A DNA stretch of 64,000 bases. Source: Euborellia annulipes (lineage: Eukaryota; Arthropoda; Insecta; Dermaptera; Anisolabididae). The stretch spans positions 62,001-126,000 of the forward strand of contig JAKCPI010000420.1 in the NCBI GenBank assembly GCA_023213315.1. The letters are read 5' to 3'. Within the stretch, counting starts at the first letter, position 1, and each line of letters starts with the position of its first letter. A program made the translations under genes and the position numbers. The notes below the pieces were generated by a model that did no database searches, was not told where the DNA came from, and worked only from the letters and a program-made list of their open reading frames with translations. This document shows positions 1 through 10,583 of the stretch, one piece after another.

Positions 1-310
1 GGAGATATTAATCAATCACTTAAACACAAATTATGCACTTTATAAATAAAAACTCACAATACATTTCTCACTCTCGAAATCGCGTGGTTCAAAACTCGAC
101 GATCATCTTAGACTGATTGATTGGTCAATTTGCCGGGAGGAAGGGAGGAGGCGCTGCGAGCGCCAACAACAATCAAATCATTTATAATGACTAATTTCAT
201 TCATATATTATTTTAATAGATTTAATAAAAATTAATTCTAATATTATTATTATTTATAATTATATCATTTTATTTTTTTGCAATTAATTAGGAATTTTAT
301 TAGATACAAT
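1..310. other. AT-rich lead-in, no gene
   Basis: No coding signal seen. The only structured part is a GC-rich 15-bp palindrome-like stretch, GGCGCTGCGAGCGCC, at 150-164. A similar GCGAGCGC core occurs near 41340. Confidence 0.5.
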
Positions 311-1073
311 AAAATCTGGTGTGACTGGTCGCACAGCACACAACTTTCTCGTACCTTCGGTAATTAAAAGCTTATTTTCACGCTCCAGGCGGGCCAGGCG
401 GGGGGGGGTGTCTCTCTTACCTTCGGTAATCGAAAGTTGTGTTCTGTGCTTATCACACCAGATTTTTGTGTGGAGATATTTCCGCCCATATACATTCAAG
501 ATATAAAATTTATAAATATGGGAAAATATTTATATTTTGTTACCATGGCAACCATTTCTCCTATCTTTCCTATCAAATACAAGAGTAAAGTGGCCTTCAA
601 ACAATTTTGAGGGAAAAATGAGAATATACTTTTTGAAGAGCATCTAAAAAATACCCATCAAAATCTCGACATCGAATTTTTGACATGAAACCAATACTTT
701 CTCTTGTGGTCTGAGTGTGCGTGTGTATGTTTGCCTGTGTGTCTCTCACTCTGTTCAATTCAAAGCATGAAGGAATTGAGCAAGGAGGTTGAAATTTTAT
801 ATTTAAGTTAGACACCGACCTTGGGCGTGAAAATAGGCTTTTGATCAAAATCGGGCAAAAATTACTAGTACTTTACTGATGTACATTTTCACTTTTTTTC
901 GATTTTCTCAAAATTCGATCTAACGATTTTGATTAAAATTCAAAAATCAATTATTTTTTAGATGCTTTTTAAAATGTCTATTCTCATTTTGCCATTGAAA
1001 TATCCCGAATACCACTTTACTCTTGTACTTCATAGGAAGGATAGGAGAAATGGTTGCCATGGTAACAAAATAT
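311..1073 (+). repeat. Family A repeat, left part (split by Merlin)
   Basis: It opens with hairpin b (about 314-463): AATCTGGTGTGAC pairs with GTCACACCAGATT-type sequence across an inner CACAACTTTCTC/GAAAGTTGTG stem. Two inverted copies of the family body follow: the unit with TTACCATGGCAACC at 540-553 is repeated in reverse as GGTTGCCATGGTAA at 1052-1065. The AGTACTAGTACT-type motif lies near 866-877. The copy is cut by the Merlin element and resumes at 3448. Nothing in it codes. Confidence 0.75.
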
Positions 1074-1579
1074 GGTTAATCTTTACAATAAAGTGCCAGC
1101 CCTCGCACTGACTGACTAGTTCACTCTCTAGACATTAGCTCAACATTCATGATTCTTTCGTTCTTCAATATATATTTTTACTTACTTTTTTGTGTTTTTT
1201 CTTTCTCCATTGTAATTTAGATGACAAAAACCTTGCGCATGACTGATTGAGATAAGTAAAGAAATTAATTAAATAGATTTGAAAATATAAAAAATAATTT
1301 TATCGAAAATTGTTTATTATTTTTTTTTTTAATAATAAATGATAAAGGAGCTAACTTCAGCTGATAATTGAAAAAAAAACAAAGAATAATTTTTTTTTAA
1401 TCCGCCCCTGCTCAACATTCATTATTCTTTCGTTCTTTTCCTTTAGGCGCGCTATTTGTCACTAAGACCGAGAATTCCCTAGTTTTTTAAAATTTTTTTT
1501 AATCGAAGGAAAACGAAATGCAACCGAAAGACCGAAACAATTAGGTCGTGACCCCTGAAGTTGTTTTGTCACTAGTGTC

Positions 1580-1797
1580 GACTTCGGTTCGGTTTCGGTT
1601 TTGGTTCGGCTCGTCTCAGTTCGGTTCGAAACCATCCAGTTAGAAGCTATTCGGTAGCCCTTAAAAATAAATTTTCGGGCCCTTCGGGCCCGAAGGGCCC
1701 GAAAATTTATTTTTAAGGGCTACCGAATAGCTTCTAACTGGATGGTTTTGAACCGAACTGAGCCGAGCCGAACCAAACCGAACCGAACCGAAGCCGA
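1580..1797. repeat. Long near-perfect palindrome inside Merlin
   Basis: A hairpin of roughly 2 x 105 bp with almost no loop, centred at 1688/1689 in GGGCCC. The inner 70 bp of each arm is almost identical (GGTAGCCCTTAAAAATAAAT against its complement). The outer arms are runs of TTCGG/CCGAA words. No function is assigned. Confidence 0.85.
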
Positions 1798-1851
1798 GAA
1801 TTCCCTAGTTGTTTTGAATTTTTTTCTAAAAATAAAATAACCGAACTTAAA

Positions 1852-2060
1852 ACCGAAGGTCTCGAGCCGCCTCCGGCGGCTCTCGGACAAGGGATCCCTG
1901 CAAGTTATTTAAAATATTCTGGATGAATATTTTTTAATCTAAAACAGAACCGACCTTAATTAACCGAAGGTCTCGAGCCGCCTCCGGCGGCTCTCGGACA
2001 AGGGATCCCTGCAACTTCTTTAAAATATTCTGGATTGATATTTTTTATTTAAAACAGAAC
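1852..2060. repeat. Tandem pair with GC-rich palindromic box
   Basis: Two direct copies about 110 bp apart of a unit beginning AACCGAAGGTCTCGAGCCGC and containing the palindrome GAGCCGCCTCCGGCGGCTC, followed by ACAAGGGATCCCTGCAA. The second copy ends a short way upstream of the transposase stop. The GC content is in sharp contrast to the surroundings. Confidence 0.85.
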
Positions 2061-2124
2061 CTACTATTTACCAAAAGACACGGACCCCTGCAATTTGTTA
2101 AAAGAAAAAAAAATGATTCTTACC

Positions 2125-3077
2125 TTATTCTGACCTCTCCTCGGCATCATCCTTCTCTGCGGGAGGGTACACTTGCCGAATGCTCTCCAGAAATTCCCTC
2201 ATAATGTCCTGGCTCCCTTCGTGATACCTAAACCACATATATTCGGCAAGATAGGTATCAAACTGGCCAGCACAGGTCCTACTTGGCATTCCTCTCTTAA
2301 CAGAACTCCAGGTTCCCTCAATTGAGTTAGTATGAACTCCTGTCTCCGGGTCTTTGAAATGAAGAGAATGATTGACTTTTAAGTGCTTAAAGCCCTCATC
2401 TTCTAAGCAATCATAGGACTTCCAACAATCAGAGTAAATTGTGCTCCCTGGATTATAAAATCCTTAATCATGCTTAAAAGAGTCTCTTTATCTCTTTTTT
2501 CAACAACTTGGAGAAAGCATTTTTTTGACCCCCGTTCAACCCCACCAAACACCCATTTCCCATTCACTCTTTTTCCTCGATTATACTTCCTTTTACCAAA
2601 CATGCATTCATCTATTTCTACAATCATACCATTCCCCCCAATCATACTACTTTTAAGCACACATACATCCACACACACCTCTCTGAAAAAAGCCCTCCAG
2701 TCACAAACTGTCCTGGAGGACAATTTCAGCTCATACATACAATCTTGTTGTGACCTTTTTAAAAGAAAAAATTCAGTCAACAACAAGATTTGGACCAAAC
2801 TCATCTTGCTTTCAGAAAACCATGAGCCGAGGCGCACGGATCTGACTACACGATGAGTTTGGCCCCCACTCGACCTATGACATTGCCATCTGTATCCATC
2901 AATTAATGTAATACATTTGGTCAATGTCATCCATTCACGACATCGGGGACACTCATATCTACTCGCAATCAAACCAAGATCCATACAAAATTTCAATACC
3001 TGCAATTTTCCTTCCATTCCACATTCATGCTTTCGATTCAAATCGGTCAAAAAAAAGATATCAATTCTCTCACTCAT
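2125..3077 (-). pseudogene. Merlin (IS1595/ISXO2-like) DDE transposase, one frameshift
   Basis: This encodes the transposase of the surrounding Merlin element. The reading frame opens at 3077 (MSERIDIFFL) and runs to an early stop at 2403. The N-terminal 70 residues hold a zinc-binding-like set, CPRC at 43-46 with further Cys at 55 and 66. The first catalytic Asp is D156 in VEIDECMFGKRKYNRGKR, followed by KWVFGGVERG, both hallmarks of the family. Close to 2443-2452 one base has been lost. In the shifted frame the second catalytic Asp (YSDCW, near 2425) and the catalytic Glu (NSIEGTW, codon 2317-2319) follow, with a stop at 2125-2127. All three DDE residues therefore survive, split over two frames. 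Merged length would be about 317 residues, normal for Merlin. A sequencing indel could also explain the shift. Confidence 0.88.
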
Positions 3078-3447
3078 TGTGGAACTTAGAGAAATGATAA
3101 TAAAAGCAAATGCCAGAAAAAAATGGGAATTCCAGAGAGCAAAATGGCATAGAAAGAAGACAAAATAATCAAATGTTAAGCACCGGAGCGTCTTACAGGC
3201 AGGGAGATGAATATTTATTTATATTCAATAATAGCTTGGAAGCCCAGGAGATTAATGTAAAAATGGTATCTTACAGGCGGGGGAGATGAATATTTATATT
3301 TATATTTATATATATATATTTATATTAAATGGCCGCTTATAAAAATGAAATAGTGAGAACGAATCATAAAAAGAAGAACGAAAGAATCACGAATGAATCA
3401 CCTCAGCGCCCTCTAGGTGGCCTGGCACTTTATTGTAAAGATTAGCC

Positions 3448-3577
3448 CAAAATATAAATATTTTTGCGGAAACTAAACATATCTCTACACAAAAAATCTG
3501 GTGTGACAAGCACAGAACACAACTTTACGGAAGGTAAGAGAATATTGTGTGCTGTGGGACCAGTCACACCAAATTTT
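3448..3577 (+). repeat. Family A repeat, right part with hairpin b
   Basis: Continues the copy interrupted at 1073. It ends in hairpin b at about 3496-3577, AATCTGGTGTGAC through CAGTCACACCAAATTT, with the inner ACGGAAGGTAAGAGA segment. Since hairpin b also lies at 314-463, the original element had hairpin b at both ends. Confidence 0.75.
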
Positions 3578-4188
3578 TATAATTAATTTACTTTCTCTTT
3601 GAATGTGATGTTCATGCTTTTTGGTCACAAAATATGCAGTAAGTTAAACATATTTGATATATGTACGGTAATTAAAAAATATTTGAAACAAGTGTATTTT
3701 TTTTAAATTTTTTTATTGAAATATTTAATTAATATTTCCTTAATAATGACGAATTTCCCGAATTCTCAAAATATTTTCATTAGATATGTTAAAAGAGAGA
3801 TTTGTGAACTTAGAATCTCGTTAATTTACTAATTTAATCTAATCATTTAACATCTTTTGAACAAGACAAATCTTATTTTATGATATCAATCAATCTGTCA
3901 GGTATTAGAAGATAAATGAATCTGAATGTTTAAGAGGAGCCAAAAGTTGAGGAAACATGAACCAAATATATGCATATAATTTTTTTTAGACAAATCATTT
4001 ATAAAGACTAGTGTGAGCTGTCTAAATATTTTATTGGTTAAAAAATGACGCCAAACGAAATTGTTTACGTATTCTTTAAAAAATAAACAAAATCTCGACA
4101 TCGAATTTTTGACATGAATCGAATACTTTCTGAAATTTTAGACATACCGATAGTTCAGTTTAGTCTATTTACACGAAAGGCAAATTTT

Positions 4189-4221
<33 letters not shown>

Positions 4222-4375
4222 CCAAATTTTTCCGTTTTCACCTGAGGGGCCCTTCAGAGACAAATTTTCGATAAATTTGTTTTTAATCCAAATTTTTTCT
4301 GATTTTACCAGAGCCCAAAGGGGCCCTCTCAAAAACAAAAGTTTTATTAAAAAAAAATTGCTTATATATTAATGT
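3578..4375. other. AT-rich spacer
   Basis: No gene. A short family A fragment (AAATCTCGACATCGAATTTT) lies at 4087-4130, and a poly(T) tract of about 30 bases at 4190-4219. The rest shows nothing recognisable. Confidence 0.5.
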
Positions 4376-4493
4376 TTTATTTATTTTATTCACACAACTT
4401 TCTCTTACCCCTTTGGTACACAACTTTCTTTTACCAAAGGTTTTGTGCTTGTCAGACCAGATTTTTTGGTGTCGGAATATATTAAGTTTCAAG

Positions 4494-4771
4494 CAAGGGC
4501 GGATCCAGAGGTGTTTCTCGGGTGGGGGGGGGGGGTAATCTGGTGTGACTCGTCGCACAGCACACTATTTTTTCTTAATTTCGGTAATTTAAAGGCGTAT
4601 TCTGTACTTGTTTGCCAGAATATAAATACAAATCAAATTTTTAAGTATTAATTTTTTAAATTTTACATTAAAAATACATTTTTTTTTTTCGAAAAAAAAG
4701 TATTTTTTTCAAATCTTGGGGGGGGGGTAATTATTTCCTTTACCCGCCCCCCGCCCTTGTATCCGCCCTTG
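4494..4771. mobile_element. hAT-like MITE, copy 1 (right flank lost)
   Basis: Terminal repeats CAAGGGCGGATCCAGAGG and the complement-matching TATCCGCCCTTG. Left flank is GTTTCAAG but the right flank is ATAATAGT, so the target duplication is broken here. The interior carries a hairpin-b-like segment (AATCTGGTGTGACTCGTCGC) and G/C homopolymer arms. Confidence 0.75.
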
Positions 4772-5163
4772 ATAATAGTCCTGAGTTTGAAGAGACAACT
4801 CATAAAAATTCTCCAACTCCTTTTGAAATTTATTATATTGAATATTTATTCTTAAATTTTTAAAGAAAACATTTTTATTTATATTTTCATTTAACTCATT
4901 AAAGAAATGGGACTTTAAGATTGCTTTACTAATATTTTCTCAACTAAATTAAATTAACCTAAATAAAAATTTAAACGCAATAGCTCATTTAGTGCTTCTC
5001 AGCATTGGACAATCGTCTATGGTGACAACTTAGAATAACCCCCCCCCCCCAAATTAACCTTTATTTACATCTATTTAATCATTTCAATAATTTCTTAAAC
5101 GAATAAATTGTGTTTAATCAAGGGTAAAATATCTACAACTTATAGAAGCCCTTTTTTTTTTGA
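4772..5163 (+). repeat. Dispersed repeat F
   Basis: Homologous in inverted orientation to 22590-23110: shared blocks include TCCTGAGTTTGAAGAGACAA and GACAATCGTCTATGGTGACA. Its last 35 bases (AAATATCTACAACTTATAGA) match the inside of the TTAA-flanked elements at 6759 and 22163. No coding capacity. Confidence 0.8.
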
Positions 5164-5282
5164 TTTTATTTATTTTATTCACACAACTTTCTCTTACCCC
5201 TTTGGTACACAACTTTCTTTTACCAAAGGTTTTGTGCTTGTCAGACCAGATTTTTTGGTGTCCGAATATATTAAGTTTCAAG

Positions 5283-5551
5283 CAAGGGCGGATCCAGAGG
5301 TGTTTCTCGGGAGGGATAATCTGGTGTGACTCATCGGACAGCACACTATTTTTTCTTAATTTCGGTAATTTAAAGGCGCATTCTGTACTTGTTTGTCAGA
5401 ATATAAATACAAATCAAATTTTTAAGTATTAATTTTTTAAATTTTATAGTAAAAATACATTTTTTTTTTTTTTTTCGAAAAAAAGTATTTTTTTTTAATC
5501 TCTGGGGGGGGGGGTAATTACCCCCTTTACACCCCCTTGTATCCGCCCATG
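5283..5551. mobile_element. hAT-like MITE, copy 2 with intact target duplication
   Basis: A 269-bp element with ends CAAGGGCGGATCCAGAGG and ATCCGCCCATG. The 8-bp flanks GTTTCAAG (5275-5282) and GTTTCAAG (5552-5559) are identical, the size expected for hAT insertion. Interior as in copy 1. Confidence 0.88.
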
Positions 5552-5938
5552 GTTTCAAGATATAAAATTATAAACAAGGGAAAATATTTAGATTTTGTTA
5601 CCATGGCAGCCATTTCTCCCATCTTTCCTTTGAAGTACAAGATTAGAGTGTGCTTCAAAAGATTTCAAAGGCAAAATGAGAATATACATTTTAAAGAGAA
5701 TCTAAAAAATAATTGATTTATGAATTTTAATCAAAATCGTTGAGTCAGTAAAGTACTAGTACTTTTTGGCCGATTTTGTTCAAAAGCTTCTTGCCACGTC
5801 CCAGGGGGTAACTAAATTAAATATAAAATTTCAACCTCCTAACTCTTTTCGTTCTTGAAATCTCGACATCGAATTTTTGACATGAATCCAATACTTATAT
5901 ATATATATATTAATATATAGGTAAGAGATAATAAAAAT
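5552..5938 (+). repeat. Family A copy
   Basis: Runs from the AAGATATAAAATT border through TTACCATGGCAGCC, GTACTAGTACTTTT and GACATGAATCCAATACTT to a degraded hairpin-a end, GGTAAGAGATAATAAAAA. The preceding hAT MITE was inserted into its left border. Confidence 0.8.
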
Positions 5939-6758
5939 CACTCAACCAATGTACAATTATTAATTATTACAATTTATAAATTGAATATATATATATAAAT
6001 TGAATTGCCTTACAAATGAAGGATTGAAGATGATCACTTTCTCTTTCAAAAAAACAAAAAATTTTTTTTTGAACACGGTTCCGGGCGCGCGCCCTTTTAA
6101 ATCCATCTCTGAATAGGAGAATTAAAGGTTGGATTATCTAGATTCTTTAAGTGAAAATTTTGATCTGCTTCATGAAACCTTGTCTTTAGAACAGTTAAGC
6201 GGAAGTTCTAGTGAGGAGAAAGTATTTTATTTTATATATTTTTTTTTTTTTTTTTAATGTGCAAACTCGTCATATGTCTAAATGAAAAATATTCTTATCC
6301 TTACTTATGACGTCCATTCAACTGAGACAAATTAAAGAAGTTTCAGGGAATTTAATTTGTCCGATTTTGTTTGTGATGTTCAAAGGAACAAATGCGATCC
6401 TGTGAATACAATTCCAATCTGCGTTTAAAGCAATGTTAACTATCTCATTTAAGAAACAACGAAGAAGTTGCGTTTGGTCACAGTCGAGATTTAATTATAA
6501 TATATTCATATTACAATTAAAATTAATTTAAATTCCGTTTGATGTTCAGCTAAAAGGAATTTAAGATGATCCAACTTGAGAATTTGCTAAGTTTAATTAG
6601 AAAAAAAAAAAAAAAAAAAATACAAGGCTTTGAGAATGGGTATTGTTTTAGAGAAATTGCAAAAAAAAAAAAAATAATAATAATAATAATTTTGTCGATT
6701 CTATAAAAGAGGAAACGTTGCCTATAATAATTGAATTTATACATATATATACTTATAT
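5939..6758. other. AT-rich spacer
   Basis: No gene. Poly(T) at about 6238-6256, poly(A) at 6600-6620 and 6661-6675 followed by a short AAT run. A GC-rich CCGGGCGCGCGCCC stretch lies at 6080-6093. Confidence 0.5.
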
Positions 6759-7164
6759 TTAAGGTGCGCGTCTCGGGGTGCTAATTTTGGGAGATTCCAG
6801 CAGACACAATTTTGAAGCTATCGACCTCAATTTTTTTTTAAATTAAAGCTATTTAAAATATCTACAACTTATAGAAATCCTTTTTTTTGATTTTCGAAAA
6901 AATAAAATTTTTTTTTTAGATTAATCGCATTAAATAAAAGATATTTTTTAAAAATTCGCTCTATATCTTATAGATAATTAAATTAGTAATCATTGTGTTA
7001 AAGAATAATTAATTTTTTACCCTTAATTAATTAGCTGAAATCTTTCGAATGAAATGGAATAAATCCCTTGTATTCCTATGGGAAAAACTAACGCCATCTC
7101 TTGCCGCCTCGAGTAACTCGGTAGTCAATCGTGTTCTAACGGTTTTTCGAGACGCGCACCTTAA
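6759..7164. mobile_element. TTAA-flanked TIR element, copy 1
   Basis: Inverted ends TTAAGGTGCGCGTCTCG (6759) and CGAGACGCGCACCTTAA (7164). TTAA on both sides would fit a piggyBac-type target site, though TTAA could equally be part of the inverted repeat. A related copy is at 22163-22529. No transposase. Confidence 0.7.
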
Positions 7165-7309
7165 TAAGATTTAAACTTTCAAGGTTATTTATTTCAAAAG
7201 TTTTTTTAAATATAAAATTAACATTTGATACTTATTTTTGACAATTCCTTGACATCATTAGAAGTACTTACATTGTAATACATGAAAGTAGAAACATATA
7301 CTAAAAGAG

Positions 7310-7625
7310 GTGGTAGAGGCCACATATTACGTAACGCGTTAGGGGAGTAGGGGCTTAGACAAAACGTTACTAATTGTGACATGGGGGACCCGGGGGCTGT
7401 GACATCACAATTCAAAATAAACTTTATTGAGTTTGAAAAAATGGGATGAGACTCGTATACTAAAACAAAAAAAATAAAATGTAAAATGATATGAATTTTG
7501 TATAAGAAAGGGGTAGTTCTATGTTGTGACATAATATTTGTAGGGAGGTTTGTTTGTATATGACTAACTTGACAGGGCTAGAATATCGTCCAAAAAGGCC
7601 TGACGTAATATGTGGACGACCCCGA
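7310..7625. repeat. Probable degenerate MITE with ACGTAATATGTGG ends
   Basis: GGCCACATATTACGTAACGC at 7309-7328 and GACGTAATATGTGGACGACC at 7601-7620 are imperfect inverted ends. Inner pieces GGGGGACCCGGGGG and TTGTGACAT also occur in both orientations. Open frames in it are not convincing genes. Confidence 0.5.
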
Positions 7626-7639
7626 ACCAACTGCAATAC

Positions 7640-9280
7640 AACATAGTAACAAGTACAACTTACAAATTCAACGCTTTATAATTAACTCCTGAGTTAATTA
7701 TTTCTAGTTAATCAAGTGTTAATTTTATAATTAATAAAACCATTGAAACAAATAACCTAGTGTTTAATTTGTATATATTAATATAATTTTAATTCATATA
7801 TAATTTTTCAGTATGATGTGTTTATTTTTTTATTTTTTGTATTGTTGCTTCCCGAATCAATGGACAGCAGTCTGGGAAGTGTGAATTAAATTAAATATAT
7901 TTAATGTTTTCTGAGTGCCAGAGACCTATAAAATTTTTTGTATTTTAAAATAATATTATTTGAGAAATTAAAAAAAAAAATATTTTGCAGTTTGAATTAA
8001 AAATTCTGCATGCTAATCAAAATATAATTGTATGTATTTGACAAGCTCATTTGAATGTTTTTGTCAATCAACATTTTTATTTTGTCGACACAATAAGAAC
8101 TATAAAAAACAAAAAAATAAAAATAAAAATCATATGGGCTTTTTAGATGTTCGTTTTCAAAAAAACAATAGTCAAAGAGATTTTCTAACGGGATGAAAAA
8201 CGAACTCGGAAAAAAAAATCCTTTCACTTTCAGTAAGTAAGACTTTAAAATTCCTAGTAAAAAACTTATAATTGAAGGTTCATTCCATAACAAGAACATT
8301 AAAACAAATATACTATAACAAAAGTTTTGCTTAAACTTGATATGAATTTTAGGAAAGTATTATGTTAATTTTATTACAAAATTTGTTTCTAATTAAATTG
8401 AGTATATATTGCATTTAAATTAAATATTTCGAAATTTGATCTAGAAATAAAAAGTAGCTTTGCTATAATATATTTTAATCGATATCTAAGTGCATTCATT
8501 TTTTATGGTAATCTAAATATGAAATTTTAGGTAGATATATATATGACATCATAAATAGAAGGATTCGTGTCAAATTCTAATTAAAATAAATTAATGTTCG
8601 GCCCCATGGGACATTATCTACATTATTTATTTGAATTATATTTCACCTACTTATTGTTATGGTATTTGAAACGTGTCAAAAATAAAAATTAGATTGAGAT
8701 TAAATACAATTGAGAGGTTTTTGTAAAAACAACTCATTAAAAATTATCTTTCTTAAAATTTTCATCCTTATAAATCTAATAAATTATTATATATATGAAT
8801 TAAACAAAATAATAGAGCAGATGGTTATCTCTTCGTTCGGTTAGACAAAACAAAAACCCTAATGTAGATTTATCAATAGCGATAAATTAACCAGAACATA
8901 GCATGTTTTCTTTTCATTACTATAAAATTATATCTATTATGTGAATATATTGGCGTGAAAAAGTTCCAAAAAACAGGAGCAAAACGTAACCGTTGGCGGA
9001 ATATATCTTTCAATGAAAATTGAAATGATTTTAGCTATTAAAATAAACATAAAAGAGGCGGGTAAAAATTGGACTTAAAATAATTCATTAAGAAAAATGA
9101 GATGTCAAAAACGAGGTTAAAATTTAAAAAAAATAAATAAATAAATAAAGATTTAATATTTTATTGAAATAATTTTCTCTCCAAATATTTTTATATTATA
9201 TTTTTAAGGGGGTTCTGGAGCGACGTCTAAACGTACTTAAAAAACAAACTAGACTACTATAAGAAATTTTTCAATGCGGT
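7640..9280. other. Gene-free AT-rich stretch
   Basis: I see no gene, RNA or clear mobile element here. It contains poly(A) patches, AAATAAATAAATAAATAAA at 9129-9149, and many short AT words. Confidence 0.5.
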
Positions 9281-10145
9281 TTTTCATTTTAATGAATTAA
9301 ATTCATAAGAGATTATTGGGGGTATCGAGCTATAATTTTTTTAATGACTTATTAAAAAATTATCGTAATTAATTTTTTTGTTATCAAGCAAATACAAAAA
9401 AACAATCTGTCCTAATAATCTTTAATTTTTTTTTAATTTAAAAATGAATTTATTGTTATTATTAATTACATATTAATTAAGAAATTTTTAAAATAAGCTT
9501 AGATGAATTATTTAAAAATCAACTGTCAAATTAGTTCAGCATTCTTGCAATAGATGGCAGGCTAGTCTAACAGCTGATCCCCTAATAGCGTATATCCAGT
9601 GGCGTATTCAGGGGGGGCCCAGGGGGCGGGCCCCCCAAAGCCTTCTGCAAAACAAAAAAATACCTATTGTTTTCCCTAATGATATTTTTTTTTTTTAAAT
9701 AAATATTTTATTAACTCTCATAAATTCTAAAATCTAACAAAAAACTTATAAATAATTGAAAAATCTCTAATATTTACGAATTTTGTATTAAATTTTTATT
9801 TTATTTTAAGAAAAAAAAAATTTTTTTATTTGTTTTTTATTTATAATTATTATATTATCTAAAAAAAATTTCTCCACTTTAAGTTTCTTGGTGAAGGGGG
9901 GGGGGGGGTTCATAAAACTTTTGGGCCCCCCCAAGCAGAAATCCTGGCTACGCTACTGCGTATATCTGGTCTATATTTATATATATTTTATGCTTTTATA
10001 AAAGATACATAATATATAATAATATTTATAAAGTATTTATTGTTAAAAGATCAATGAAAATCAACCAAATGCATTAAATATTATTAGTTCCCATTCTGAC
10101 GTCTCTTGGCAAATTTTTGAATTACTTGATTTTTTGAGCATGAAA
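9281..10145 (+). repeat. Dispersed repeat G, interrupted by a hAT MITE
   Basis: 9281-9588 and 9967-10145 together match 18962-19425: shared blocks include TTATCGTAATTAATTTTTTT, TTCAGCATTCTTGCAATAGA and CTCTTGGCAAATTTTTGAAT. The second copy lacks the MITE, so it serves as an empty-site paralogue. Confidence 0.85.
9597..9958. mobile_element. hAT-like MITE
   Basis: A 362-bp element with ends CAGTGGCGTATTCAGG and CCTGGCTACGCTACTG. Exact 8-bp target duplication CGTATATC at 9589-9596 and 9959-9966. G and C homopolymers sit just inside each end. Confidence 0.92.
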
Positions 10146-10319
10146 TTTGATATTTATATGTGTATCAATTATCTTCATATTTTTAAGGGGTAACGTCTTA
10201 AAAAAATTTAGAAAATTCAGCACATTTTTAAAATGTAATTTTCTCTATGTCTATAAAACTAGAGCTGATGGAGAAAAACAGATGGCATTTTTGGAATCAG
10301 GGCTACCCATACCTGGTAT

Positions 10320-10575
10320 CATAAGCGTAGCCAGGGGGGGGGGGTTTAGGGGTTCAAACCCCCCTCCCCATGGGACCCAAGTCATGACTAGATATTTAAT
10401 ACAAATTATATTTCACATAGGGTAAGAGAAAGTAAAAGATAATAATTTACTCGAGCTAAAAAAAAAAAAAAAAAAAAAAAAAATGATTTATAAATACCCT
10501 AAAATAATCTTAAATTTTTGAAAAAAATTTCTTGATCAACCCCCCCCCCATCAAAAATGTCTGGCTACGCCAATG
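10320..10575. mobile_element. hAT-like MITE
   Basis: Ends CATAAGCGTAGCCAGG and CTGGCTACGCCAATG. Exact 8-bp duplication CCTGGTAT at 10312-10319 and 10576-10583. Poly(G), poly(A) and poly(C) tracts fill the interior. Confidence 0.92.
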
Positions 10576-10583
10576 CCTGGTAT

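Larger units (their letters stand above)
1074..3447 (-). mobile_element. Merlin-type DNA transposon, nearly complete
   Basis: A 2374-bp element bounded by an exact 8-bp target duplication, CAAAATAT, at 1066-1073 and 3448-3455. The terminal inverted repeats begin GGTTAATC (left) and GGCTAATC (right complement) and match over about 26 bp; a second matched block, ATTCATGATTCTTTCGTT-like, lies further in. The transposase (2125-3077, minus) is of the IS1595/ISXO2 DDE type that defines Merlin, and 8-9 bp target duplications are typical of that superfamily. The flanks rejoin exactly into family A (GGTAACAAAATATAAATATT), so insertion was into an existing repeat. It is probably no longer autonomous because of a transposase frameshift. 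Confidence 0.88.
4376..5551 (+). repeat. Local duplication of a hairpin b/hAT MITE block
   Basis: A block of about 390 bp at 4376-4771 recurs at 5164-5551 with near identity, 789 bp apart. Each copy has a family A hairpin-b remnant (CACACAACTTTCTCTTACCC) followed by the same hAT MITE preceded by the same GTTTCAAG. A different dispersed repeat (4772-5163) lies between them. Confidence 0.8.

Noticed and set aside
2470..2856. 128-codon plus-strand open frame
   Set aside because: It is the antisense of the Merlin transposase; the minus-strand reading is the recognisable protein.
7218..7532. 104-codon minus-strand open frame
   Set aside because: Coincides with a probable MITE (CACATATTACGTAACGC ends); composition is low complexity and hydrophobic.
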